From: Firmicutes bacterium UBA5500
GTDB taxonomy: Bacteria; Bacillota; UBA994; UBA5500
Length of the DNA stretch: 7,489 nt
Reading direction: 5' to 3'
NCBI GenBank assembly: GCA_002427055.1
Contig: DIPA01000103.1
Span: forward strand, 9,100-16,588
In this document: positions 1 through 6,338 of the stretch, one piece after another
Position numbering within the stretch: the first letter of the stretch is position 1
How the letters are laid out: every line of letters begins with the position of its first letter
Program-made: the position numbers and the translations under genes
The notes under the pieces: generated by a model
Database searches by the model: none
Told to the model about the DNA's origin: nothing
Seen by the model: the letters and a program-made list of their open reading frames with translations, nothing else

Positions 1-7
1 ATCATCA

Positions 8-12
8 CTCCT
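8..12 (-). promoter_or_regulatory. Possible ribosome-binding site of the next gene, cut by the window edge
   Basis: The minus strand reads AGGAG here, with seven further bases (TGATGAT) before the window ends. That is a normal distance from a Shine-Dalgarno core to a start codon lying just outside. The ATG at 5-3 is only two bases from the core, which is too close to be the preferred start. By synteny with Bacillus the next gene would be glmS, but nothing in the window proves it. Confidence 0.35.
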
Positions 13-34
13 AAACTTGTTTCAACATGTTTTG

Positions 35-90
35 TGCTAAAACAGAAAAGGGGTGCTGCAAAACGTCTGCTGCAAACGCTATGCTAAACA
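35..90. repeat. Four short related direct repeats downstream of glmM
   Basis: On the plus strand four related words follow one another: TGCTAAAACA (35-44), TGCTGCAAAACG (54-65), TGCTGCAAACG (68-78) and TGCTAAACA (82-90). The last three start 14 bp apart and the first is 19 bp before the second. The two middle copies fall in the loop of the terminator-like dyad. Their role is unknown; they may be slippage products or a small binding array. Confidence 0.45.
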
Positions 91-95
91 CCCCT
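39..95 (-). terminator. Terminator-like dyad downstream of glmM
   Basis: On the minus strand AGGGGTG (95-89) pairs perfectly with CACCCCT (55-49), and the 3' arm runs into TTTTCTGTTTT. This 7-bp GC-rich stem with a T-rich tail resembles a rho-independent terminator. The loop is unusually long at 33 nt, although AGCGT (80-76) and ACGTT (66-62) inside it could add a small inner stem with one G-U pair. It begins 32 nt past the glmM stop codon, so it could end the sigW-glmM transcript or attenuate read-through into the next gene. Confidence 0.4.
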
Positions 96-127
96 CGCTT
101 TATGCCCAGCTCCTCAACTCTTAAGAC

Positions 128-1465
128 TCATCTCTTTTTAATAGCCGCCACCACTATGCGTGCAGCTTGCTCGGCCAATTCTTCTGTCTCTGCCTCTGCC
201 ATTACACGAATTAATGGCTCAGTGCCCGAGGGACGCACCAAAAGACGCCCGCGTCCGGCCAAGACTTTTTCTGCCTGTCCGATTGCTTGCTGTACTGGGT
301 CAGCTTCAAGCAGACTGCGATCTGCTACTCGCACATTATGCAACACTTGTGGAAAGGGTTTGACTGCGGCAGCTAGCTCGGCTAACGTCTGCTTGCTCTC
401 CACCACTATTTGCAGCAACTGCATAGCGGTTAGTAAGCCATCGCCCGTAGTCGCGTGATCAAGAAAGATGATATGCCCTGATTGCTCTCCTCCCAAATTG
501 GCTCCCTCCGCCTGCATAGTAGCCAACACATAGCGATCGCCAACTTGAGCCCTGAGCAACTTAATTCCTGCTGTTTGCATCGCTTTCTCTAGCCCTAGAT
601 TACTCATTACAGTAGCGACCAACGTATCATTAGCCAAAAGCCCTGCTCGCTTGAGAGCTATCGCACAAATAGCCATGATAGCATCGCCATTAACAATACG
701 CCCTAAATGATCAACTGCTATCAATCGGTCAGCATCACCGTCAAAGGCTAACCCTAGATCAGCTCTTACTTCCTGTACCTTAGCCGCTAAGCCTGAGGGG
801 GCAGTGGAGCCGCACTTGACATTAATGTTCAAGCCATCAGGCGTTGCGTTGATCAGGTCAGTTTTAATGCCCAGCCGCTCAAAAAGCGATCTGGCGACTC
901 TAAACACAGCCCCGTTAGCGCAGTCAACTACTACATGTAGACCAAGCAAGGGACGGCGCACTAAACTAAATAGATAATCGACATAAAGGTTAGGCCAATC
1001 TAGAACCTCTTGTACCCGCCCAACTTGATCACCGGCCGGGCGAGGTACTGCTTCTGGATGCTGCAAGAAATACTCGATTTCATCTTCTATCTCGTCAGGC
1101 AATTTGCAGCCATTATGAGCGAAGAACTTGATTCCGTTATCAGCGGCTGGGTTATGGGAGGCAGAAATCATCACACCGGCCGCCATTGACTTATGCTGAG
1201 TTAACCAAGCCACCGCAGGTGTTGGTAAAACACCTGCTAAATAAGCATCGGCACCTACCGACAAAATACCCGCCGTTAAAGCACTGGCTAGCAAATCGCC
1301 GGATAGACGCGTATCTTTGCCTACCAAAATGCGCACCGACTGCTCGGCAGTTTGATGCTGGGCCAAAACAAAAGCACCCGCCCGCCCTAAGTTAAAAGCT
1401 AACTCGGGTGTAAGTTCTGTATTAGCGACACCACGCACCCCATCGGTGCCAAAAATTCTCGCCAT
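128..1465 (-). CDS. glmM: Phosphoglucosamine mutase GlmM
   Basis: Cytoplasmic enzyme converting glucosamine-6-phosphate to glucosamine-1-phosphate, the step before UDP-GlcNAc in peptidoglycan synthesis. Visible family marks: N-terminal ARIFGTDGVRG (2-12); the catalytic phosphoserine loop ISASHNP with Ser103; the metal-binding loop DGDADR (242-247); the sugar-specificity motif GEQSGH; and the phosphate-binding loop RPSGTEP (411-417). The length of 445 residues matches the family (about 445-450). The ATG at 1465 is preferred over an in-frame GTG at 1486 because AGGAGG lies within that 5' extension, about 10 nt before the ATG, and the protein then begins at the conserved MARIFGTDG. It is 32 bp after cdaR, as in Bacillus, where CdaR and GlmM both affect CdaA activity. 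All catalytic motifs are intact. Confidence 0.97.
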   Translation of the reverse strand: MARIFGTDGVRGVANTELTPELAFNLGRAGAFVLAQHQTAEQSVRILVGKDTRLSGDLLASALTAGILSVGADAYLAGVLPTPAVAWLTQHKSMAAGVMISASHNPAADNGIKFFAHNGCKLPDEIEDEIEYFLQHPEAVPRPAGDQVGRVQEVLDWPNLYVDYLFSLVRRPLLGLHVVVDCANGAVFRVARSLFERLGIKTDLINATPDGLNINVKCGSTAPSGLAAKVQEVRADLGLAFDGDADRLIAVDHLGRIVNGDAIMAICAIALKRAGLLANDTLVATVMSNLGLEKAMQTAGIKLLRAQVGDRYVLATMQAEGANLGGEQSGHIIFLDHATTGDGLLTAMQLLQIVVESKQTLAELAAAVKPFPQVLHNVRVADRSLLEADPVQQAIGQAEKVLAGRGRLLVRPSGTEPLIRVMAEAETEELAEQAARIVVAAIKKR

Positions 1466-1497
1466 AGTTATGGTACTCCTCCTCACAAAAAGGTTGC

Positions 1498-2418
1498 CTA
1501 CTTGCTAACCTTGAGCTTAACCTGCACATCTTCGCGCGAACTAGCTACAGCTTCATTGGGAAGACTGAGTTTGACCGACAAACTGGCGTCTTCCGTAAAC
1601 TCGCCTAAGCTAATCGGTTCAGTATATATCTGCTCTAACGTAGCCAAGATTTCGGCTGGGGCGTAAACATAGACACTCTCCGGCTCAACATGACTACTTT
1701 CCAAACTGTGGCCATTGGGCAGCTGACCCTGCAAATCGGCTACGACCGGCAGTAGTTTGCCAGGCGAACGCACAACATCTACTTCAACCACCCCTGGCTC
1801 AATGAGCAAACCGGTAACTTCATTGCCTTTTACATCCAGCAATTTTACTGGCAATTGCAGTGTACTGCTTTGCTTGATAGACGCTACATTAACTATAACC
1901 TGTGCCTGCCATACACGTTCAAAGCTACTACGTAACCCCGTGACTTTAACAAAAGCGGGAGTAGCAGTCGCACTAAAGTGCTCAGACTGGTCACCCGTCT
2001 TGAGACCTTGAAGTTGCAGGTCAAAATCAGCCGTGAGCTCTCGTTCCAAACGCACTTCAATACGACCCGGCGTCGGAGTAGCGTTTAGGCCTTGCGGATG
2101 AATTACCTTGACCACATATTGACCAACACCTTCACTGGCGTCACTTAATGAGACATAGGCTAGTACATTCTCCTTAAGTACCTGCTCCAGAACAGAAGCG
2201 CTGCCTCGAAGCAAAACGTTTACTGTTTGAGGAAGTTCATTCGTCAAACGCAATCCCGCAGGAATGTCTCTAATCTCTAAGGGGACACTATCCCAATTAA
2301 CGCTTGTTTCAGTACGGGCCGAAAAATCTGCTGTTTTTACATATGACCACAGGGCTATCGCAAGTAGAATAGCAAGCACGTGCATTGTTACGTTTTGTCT
2401 AAACAGTTTATTACCCAT
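1498..2418 (-). CDS. cdaR: YbbR-domain protein CdaR, regulator of the diadenylate cyclase
   Basis: 306 residues with one N-terminal membrane anchor (about 12-28, MHVLAILLAIALWSYV) and an extracytoplasmic region rich in beta strands. I see three successive YbbR-type repeats, roughly 44-126, 130-214 and 218-304, each with the pattern of a hydrophobic strand, a short SSFE- or ASVLE-like helix and a closing VEV or VRLE strand. Bacillus subtilis CdaR is longer and is described with four YbbR domains, so this is a shorter version. In Firmicutes CdaR binds membrane-bound CdaA and modulates c-di-AMP synthesis. The ATG overlaps the end of cdaA by 8 bp, and its Shine-Dalgarno GGAGGGGG (2433-2426) sits inside the last cdaA codons, indicating translational coupling. 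Identity rests on the repeats plus synteny. Confidence 0.93.
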   Translation of the reverse strand: MGNKLFRQNVTMHVLAILLAIALWSYVKTADFSARTETSVNWDSVPLEIRDIPAGLRLTNELPQTVNVLLRGSASVLEQVLKENVLAYVSLSDASEGVGQYVVKVIHPQGLNATPTPGRIEVRLERELTADFDLQLQGLKTGDQSEHFSATATPAFVKVTGLRSSFERVWQAQVIVNVASIKQSSTLQLPVKLLDVKGNEVTGLLIEPGVVEVDVVRSPGKLLPVVADLQGQLPNGHSLESSHVEPESVYVYAPAEILATLEQIYTEPISLGEFTEDASLSVKLSLPNEAVASSREDVQVKLKVSK

Positions 2419-3232
2419 CTTTTTGCCCCCTCCAATTCCAGAAGGAAGGTGCCTTGGCTAGCAGCAATAGCTCCTCCAACTTTTCTTGCAGCGACTGTGT
2501 ATCAAAATGCCGCATAATCTCTCCGCCAACAGCAATAGAAATTACGCCAGTCTCCTCTGAAACGACTATAGCAGTAGCATCTGTCTCCTCTGTAACACCG
2601 ATAGCCGCCCTGTGGCGGGTACCTAATTCCCGCGCTATAGCTGGATTTGATGACAAAGGAAGATAGCAACCAGCAGCCAGTATGCGGCCATTGCGAATAA
2701 TCACGGCACCATCGTGTAGGGGCGTGTTAGGGATAAAGATGTTTGTCAATAGTTCCTTACTGACAAGCGCATCCATCTGGGTGCCTGTTTCTACATATTC
2801 ATTGAGGCCGGTTTCTCGCTCTATGACGATTAAGGCACCAATTTTGTTCTTGCTGAGGATACTTGCACTAGCTACAAGGTCAAGAATCGGCTGTTCCCAG
2901 TCGTCTTCCTGCAAGAGGGTGATTTTCTGGCCAAAAAAACTAGTACGCCCTAATTGCTCCAAAGCGCGACGTAACTCAGGCCAAAAGACAATAGGCACAG
3001 CAATAAAACCAGCTGCAATCGTACGATTAAGCAACCAGTTTAATGTCCAAAGACGCAATCTACCACTAAGTAGAGTAGCGGTCAGCAAGACAACTAGGCC
3101 CTTAATCAACTGCACCGCCCTGGTGTCTCGGATTAGTAGTAGCAGGCGATAAATAACATAATAAACTATGATAATATCCAGGACATCGAGGAAGCTAATC
3201 TGCAGTAACGCCTGCCAAACTCTATCCACCAT
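2411..3232 (-). CDS. cdaA: Membrane-bound diadenylate cyclase CdaA
   Basis: Makes cyclic di-AMP from two ATP molecules; this second messenger controls potassium and osmolyte uptake and is often essential in Firmicutes. The 273-residue protein has an N-terminal membrane part with about three hydrophobic helices (roughly 12-34, 40-58 and 64-84), then a DAC domain (about 100-245). Both signature motifs are intact: DGA at 174-176 (PLHDGAVII) and RHR at 206-208 (GTRHRAAIG). The length is typical of CdaA. It is followed by cdaR with an 8-bp overlap. The start at 3232 is an ATG followed directly by GTG; the upstream purine stretch is G-rich (GGGGGCGGGG) and only a modest Shine-Dalgarno. The 108-bp gap upstream shows no convincing promoter, so transcription may come from the genes before it. 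Confidence 0.97.
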   Translation of the reverse strand: MVDRVWQALLQISFLDVLDIIIVYYVIYRLLLLIRDTRAVQLIKGLVVLLTATLLSGRLRLWTLNWLLNRTIAAGFIAVPIVFWPELRRALEQLGRTSFFGQKITLLQEDDWEQPILDLVASASILSKNKIGALIVIERETGLNEYVETGTQMDALVSKELLTNIFIPNTPLHDGAVIIRNGRILAAGCYLPLSSNPAIARELGTRHRAAIGVTEETDATAIVVSEETGVISIAVGGEIMRHFDTQSLQEKLEELLLLAKAPSFWNWRGQKDG

Positions 3233-3295
3233 AACCCCGCCCCCATTCTCAACTAATATCCTAGAGAGGAGCCTGAACCCGCCATAGGGAAGCCT

Positions 3296-3331
3296 TGCAG
3301 AGCGCTTTTGAGACTAAAAAACCGCTTTGCA
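3296..3331. repeat. Inverted repeat between the TPR gene and cdaA
   Basis: TGCAGAGCG (3296-3304) and CGCTTTGCA (3323-3331) pair over nine positions with one imperfect pair (G-U if transcribed from plus, C-A if from minus). An inner TTTT/AAAA (3306-3309 with 3318-3321) can extend the stem. No T-run follows either arm, so this is not a standard terminator. It begins 10 bp past the TPR stop codon and lies in the leader of cdaA, where it may affect RNA stability or protein binding. Confidence 0.35.
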
Positions 3332-3340
3332 CGACTTCAT

Positions 3341-4759
3341 CTACTTGCGCAGGGTATTTAATAGCGAAGCCCACCAACCTTTATTCTTAGGGTTATTCAT
3401 AGGATGATCATCAGTCTCCGGGCAGTCGTCAGATAGTTCGCCTGTATATAGATCTAGCAAGGCTTGTGCTACCTGCTCATACACCGGCGAAGCTGCTATC
3501 AATAAAGAACGATCAACTGCATCCCGCACTAAAGCGGCCTGCCGACGGAAAACATCTGCATGCTCTTTGTGTAAATCCGACAAACGAGCCCAAGCCTGCT
3601 CAGTTTCCCCCATCTGCAACTGGCATAACGCCGCAACAAACTGCAAATCGGGTTGCTGCTCCTCTGCCTCTGCAAATAGAGCTAGGGCTTCACTGTATTG
3701 GCCAAGTCTAAAATGAATGGACATCGCGTTGATTCGTACCAACTCTGCCTCTGGCTCTAGCTGCAAAGCTTTACGCCAAGCCTGCAAGCTTTCTGCCCAA
3801 CGCTCTGCCTGCGCATAGGAACTTCCTTGAGCAATATAGACTGGTAAGTAATTAGGTTGCCTCTCTAAGGTTTTTTCCCAATACTCACTAGCCCTATCTA
3901 GCAGTCCATTGCGAGCATACGCCAGCCCCGCATTGTAATATGGTTGGGCTGCCTCGGGATGCAGGTCTGCTGCCTGCTCCCACTGTTTGACACCCGCTTC
4001 AACAAGTCCCTTTTGCACATAGGCTTCACCTAAGGTTAATCGGTTATTGAGCTCTTCCGGCTCAAACTCTACCGCCTTCTGCAGTTCGCTAATCGCCGCA
4101 TCGTAATCGGCCATACGCAAATAAGCTACACCTAAGTTGAAGCGCACACCGCCGCTGTCTTGCCCCATACTGAGCACTTTTTTACCATACTCAATCGCTA
4201 GCTGATAATCACCCGTATCTATGGCAATAGCACAGACGTTAAAGGCAGCCCGCGGGTCTTCCGGAGCTAAAGTCGCTACTGCCAACCACTCTGACTTAGC
4301 TTCCTCTAATTCTCCCTTGGCCAGGTGCACTTCAGCACTAGCATTCATAATCAACGGTTGTCCGGGCAGAAGTTTCTTAGCCCGACGTAACTCCATACGC
4401 GCTGCATCCCACATACCTTTTAGGCCATATACTTTACCAATAAAATAATGTGCCATCCCATTAAGCTTATGCTTGTTAGGTTTGTCTAGCTCAAGCACTC
4501 GCTTCCAGCTAGCTATAGCTTCATCGAACTGCATTTTCTCTGCTTGAGCAACACCAAGCACATAATGAGTCAGAACACTTTTCGGCGCTAATTCCGCAGC
4601 TTTAGCTAAATGCTCAAGGGCACCATCTACATCCTGCTTTTGAAATAAGGCGACACCTAAGTCATGCTGGGCCGTTGCATTATCTGGATTTTCCTGAATA
4701 GCTTTTTCACATAGCTCAATAATCTTATCGAGGTCTAGTACATTCTTATCGTCACTCAT
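3341..4759 (-). CDS. Tetratricopeptide (TPR) repeat protein of unknown role
   Basis: 472 residues built almost wholly of TPR helical hairpins: I count ten clear units from about residue 27 to 395 and a degenerate eleventh, then a helical stretch and a polar tail ending in a Trp/Lys-rich segment (GWWASLLNTLRK). The spacing of G-A-P positions, for example NATAQHDLGVAL followed by AAELAP, is typical. There is no signal peptide or membrane segment, so a cytoplasmic scaffold is expected. The ATG at 4759 has AAGGGG 9 nt upstream; an in-frame GTG at 4849 would add 30 residues, but that stretch is encoded by a terminator-like hairpin and is rejected. The gene lies between rsiW and cdaA, where Bacillus has no such gene. 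The partner and function cannot be read from the sequence; a role with envelope stress or c-di-AMP is inference from position only. Confidence 0.88.
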   Translation of the reverse strand: MSDDKNVLDLDKIIELCEKAIQENPDNATAQHDLGVALFQKQDVDGALEHLAKAAELAPKSVLTHYVLGVAQAEKMQFDEAIASWKRVLELDKPNKHKLNGMAHYFIGKVYGLKGMWDAARMELRRAKKLLPGQPLIMNASAEVHLAKGELEEAKSEWLAVATLAPEDPRAAFNVCAIAIDTGDYQLAIEYGKKVLSMGQDSGGVRFNLGVAYLRMADYDAAISELQKAVEFEPEELNNRLTLGEAYVQKGLVEAGVKQWEQAADLHPEAAQPYYNAGLAYARNGLLDRASEYWEKTLERQPNYLPVYIAQGSSYAQAERWAESLQAWRKALQLEPEAELVRINAMSIHFRLGQYSEALALFAEAEEQQPDLQFVAALCQLQMGETEQAWARLSDLHKEHADVFRRQAALVRDAVDRSLLIAASPVYEQVAQALLDLYTGELSDDCPETDDHPMNNPKNKGWWASLLNTLRK

Positions 4760-4798
4760 GCCATTACACCCCTTCTCGTATCTTCTCCTCAAAGCAAT

Positions 4799-4837
4799 AA
4801 AAAAGGCAAGACGTGGCTTGCTATCACCATGCTTGCC
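4799..4837 (-). terminator. Terminator-like hairpin in the leader of the TPR gene
   Basis: On the minus strand CTTGCC (4810-4805) is followed by TTTTTT (4804-4799). The arm can pair with GCAAG (4821-4817; 5 bp, 6-nt loop) or with GGCAAG (4837-4832; 6 bp, 21-nt loop). The stem plus T-run is the pattern of a rho-independent terminator. It ends 39 nt before the TPR start codon and lies more than 130 nt after the rsiW stop. It could therefore end the sigW-rsiW transcript, or act as an attenuator controlling read-through into the TPR-cdaA-cdaR-glmM genes. Confidence 0.5.
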
Positions 4838-4851
4838 AAAAACGATCACCT

Positions 4852-4870
4852 TTCACCGCGCTGCGGTGAA
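4852..4870. repeat. Perfect 8-bp hairpin in the rsiW-TPR gap
   Basis: TTCACCGC (4852-4859) and GCGGTGAA (4863-4870) form a perfect GC-rich stem with a 3-nt loop. In minus-strand RNA it would be a stable hairpin just before the terminator-like structure at 4799-4837. The only T-run after it (TTTTT) begins nine bases past the stem, so it is not itself a good terminator. Two further GGTGA words (4850-4846 and 4828-4824 on the minus strand) could compete for the same TTCACC arm. Confidence 0.55.
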
Positions 4871-4898
4871 CCACGCAATTCGTTCCCTGGACTAGCTA

Positions 4899-4921
4899 AG
4901 CCCATACTTTAAGTATTGGCT
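4899..4921. repeat. Inverted repeat downstream of rsiW
   Basis: AGCC-c-ATACTT-T-AAGTAT-t-GGCT forms a dyad of 4 + 6 base pairs interrupted by a single mismatch and centred on 4910. It has no T-run on either side. It lies 55 bp past the rsiW stop. It may be a protein-binding dyad or an RNA stem protecting the 3' end of the sigW-rsiW message. Confidence 0.4.
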
Positions 4922-4975
4922 AACCAAGCTTTGTTATCCTGCAATTACCCCTAAAAGAGTGAAACCTTATGCACT

Positions 4976-5590
4976 TTAATCGTTACCAGTTAACAGGCAC
5001 TTGACATTCTCCCAAAGTTCAGCTAAAGCCACTGCTAACTTAGCCTTAGGCGAGGCATCTACTCTCCGTAGCACACCAGAATGGCTGCCGTTTGGGCCCA
5101 CCTCTATGCTCGCATCTACCGTCTTGATACTGCCCTGCACTTCACCCTGGATTTCTAATATTCCTTTATAGATGATCACATCACCTTTGACTACCTCGCC
5201 GTAAGGCACAATGAACCTGTTCCCTTCTTGCACTATGACCTGCCGATCATCTGCTACTAACTGGGGACTCGATAAAGTCGACCAAACAAAAACAGGAGTT
5301 GCCAGTAGCAAGAACAACAAAGCCGCCGCACAAACTCCACGCATCCGACTAAAGAAGCTGGTATATGTTCTAACCGGCTGTAGCTGCTGCATTACGTGGG
5401 CAGTAAAACCCTGTGGTACGGAGACATCGGCCAGCTGTTCTAGCGCAGTTGTCAACCTGTCCAGTGAGCTTTCAACATTACGGCAGGAGCTACAGGCCTG
5501 CAAATGGCTCTCTAACTGACGCTTAGCAGGCAAAGTAATATCATCATCCAGAACGTGGTGCAGCAAACGCCTGGCGTCCTGACAATTCAT
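4976..5590 (-). CDS. rsiW: RsiW-type transmembrane anti-sigma factor
   Basis: 204 residues. The N-terminal zinc-binding anti-sigma (ZAS, zf-HC2) domain shows Cys3 and H29-x3-C33-x2-C36, which in this family holds zinc and binds the sigma factor. One membrane helix follows (about 85-106), then an extracytoplasmic domain with VPYGEVVKGDV at 128-138 and a repeating G-x-V-x-G pattern (about 130-165), resembling the outside domain of Bacillus RsiW. In Bacillus, PrsW cuts the outside part, RasP cuts within the membrane and ClpXP degrades the rest, freeing SigW. An Ala triplet (88-90) lies in the membrane helix, as in Bacillus RsiW where such a tag is used by ClpXP. The start is ATG at 5590, overlapping the sigma stop as ATGA and preceded by GGAGG; an in-frame GTG at 5608 would contain that site and is rejected. 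Confidence 0.93.
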   Translation of the reverse strand: MNCQDARRLLHHVLDDDITLPAKRQLESHLQACSSCRNVESSLDRLTTALEQLADVSVPQGFTAHVMQQLQPVRTYTSFFSRMRGVCAAALLFLLLATPVFVWSTLSSPQLVADDRQVIVQEGNRFIVPYGEVVKGDVIIYKGILEIQGEVQGSIKTVDASIEVGPNGSHSGVLRRVDASPKAKLAVALAELWENVKCLLTGND

Positions 5591-6171
5591 TTGCACTCCG
5601 CCTCCCACAAGCTACGTTCCTCGACTAATTTCAAACGTAACGCCTCCCTGGCTCTAAACAAACGGGTCTTGATTGTACTTACGGGAACCTGCAAAATCTC
5701 AGCGATTTCTTGATAGCTCAAATCATGTCCGTGCCGCAGAAGGATGACACTGCGATAATTAGCAGGTAGTTCAGCGACTTTTTGGGCTAGATAGGCCGCC
5801 AGCTCAGCCTGTTCATGTTGCTCAGCCGGCCCCGGCCCCTGTTCAGCCAACTCCAGGCGTAACGGCTCATCAGCAAAAAGAGGAGCATCAAGCGCAATAA
5901 CAGGTTGTCGTTCCCGCAAAAGGTCAATCGCCAGATTAGTGGCTATGCGGTAAAGCCACGGCTTAAATGGCTGGCCCAATTTGAAATTTTGCAAGTTACT
6001 ATAAATACGCAAGAAAGTTTCTTGAGCTAAATCGAGGGCATCCTCTCGGTTACCGACCATACGGTAGAGATAAGCGTAAATCTTATCCCCATATTTGTCG
6101 ACCAGCTCTGCGAAGGCCGCTTGGTCTCCCCGTTTGGCTTTCTGCATTAACTTCTGGTCAACCAAATCCAC
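5587..6171 (-). CDS. sigW: ECF sigma factor, SigW type
   Basis: 194-residue extracytoplasmic-function sigma factor. The sigma-2 region (about 10-87) has GDQAAFAELVDKY, the core-binding DALDLAQETFLRIY and the -10-recognising PFKPWLYRIATNLAIDLLR segment. The sigma-4 region (about 133-183) has LPANYRSVILLRH and a helix-turn-helix DLSYQEIAEILQVPVSTIKTR ending in FRAREALR, which reads the -35 box. These closely resemble Bacillus SigW, which controls resistance to envelope-active antimicrobials. The start is GTG at 6171 with AGAGAGGG (6186-6179) seven bases upstream. The stop overlaps the rsiW start by ATGA, the usual sigma/anti-sigma coupling. A matching ECF promoter lies immediately upstream, implying positive autoregulation. 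The paralogue could be another group-1-like ECF factor, but synteny with cdaA-cdaR-glmM favours SigW. Confidence 0.92.
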   Translation of the reverse strand: MDLVDQKLMQKAKRGDQAAFAELVDKYGDKIYAYLYRMVGNREDALDLAQETFLRIYSNLQNFKLGQPFKPWLYRIATNLAIDLLRERQPVIALDAPLFADEPLRLELAEQGPGPAEQHEQAELAAYLAQKVAELPANYRSVILLRHGHDLSYQEIAEILQVPVSTIKTRLFRAREALRLKLVEERSLWEAECK

Positions 6172-6198
6172 TTACAAGCCCTCTCTTCTATAATTTAA

Positions 6199-6224
6199 TA
6201 CGAGTTGCTACCAATAAAGTTTCA
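6199..6224 (-). promoter_or_regulatory. ECF (SigW-type) promoter of sigW-rsiW
   Basis: On the minus strand TGAAAC (6224-6219), 16 bases, then CGTA (6202-6199): an exact match to the Bacillus SigW consensus. Transcription would begin near 6192, leaving a leader of about 20 nt that still includes the AGAGAGGG ribosome-binding site. This predicts that the sigma factor activates its own operon. Confidence 0.85.
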
Positions 6225-6312
6225 GGTCTGAGACATCGTTCTTATTATACCTAGCATAACTACACCTGCCAAGGACATAACACTGACCCTAGGTTTTTTC
6301 ATTTTAGGCAAC

Positions 6313-6338
6313 TACTCTTGTTGCAGAAAACCGTTTCA
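6313..6338 (-). promoter_or_regulatory. Possible second, weaker ECF promoter
   Basis: A second TGAAAC occurs on the minus strand at 6338-6333, followed 16 bases later by AGTA (6316-6313), one base off the CGTA consensus. It has the same orientation as the main sigW promoter, 114 bp further upstream. Spacing and the intact -35 box support it; the -10 mismatch weakens it. Confidence 0.3.

Noticed and set aside
1..127. glmS ribozyme
   Set aside because: I could not find the conserved ribozyme core around the expected cleavage site, and the segment is short; the alternative terminator-like stem explains it better.
27..458. 143-codon open frame on the plus strand
   Set aside because: It runs antisense through the conserved C-terminal part of glmM and has low-complexity Ser/Ala composition typical of a shadow frame.
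1466..1486. GTG start adding 7 residues to GlmM
   Set aside because: The added codons are the AGGAGGAG ribosome-binding site for the ATG at 1465, and GlmM proteins begin at the conserved MxxxFGTDG.
2682..3152. 156-codon open frame on the plus strand
   Set aside because: It is antisense to the catalytic and membrane parts of cdaA; no protein motif is recognisable.
4760..4849. GTG start adding 30 residues to the TPR protein
   Set aside because: The stretch coincides with the terminator-like hairpin, its start lacks a well-placed ribosome-binding site, and the ATG at 4759 has AAGGGG at good spacing.
4960..4984. Plus-strand TGAAAC followed 15 bp later by CGTT, resembling an ECF promoter
   Set aside because: The spacer is one short, the -10 deviates, and it would transcribe antisense into the end of rsiW with no gene to serve.
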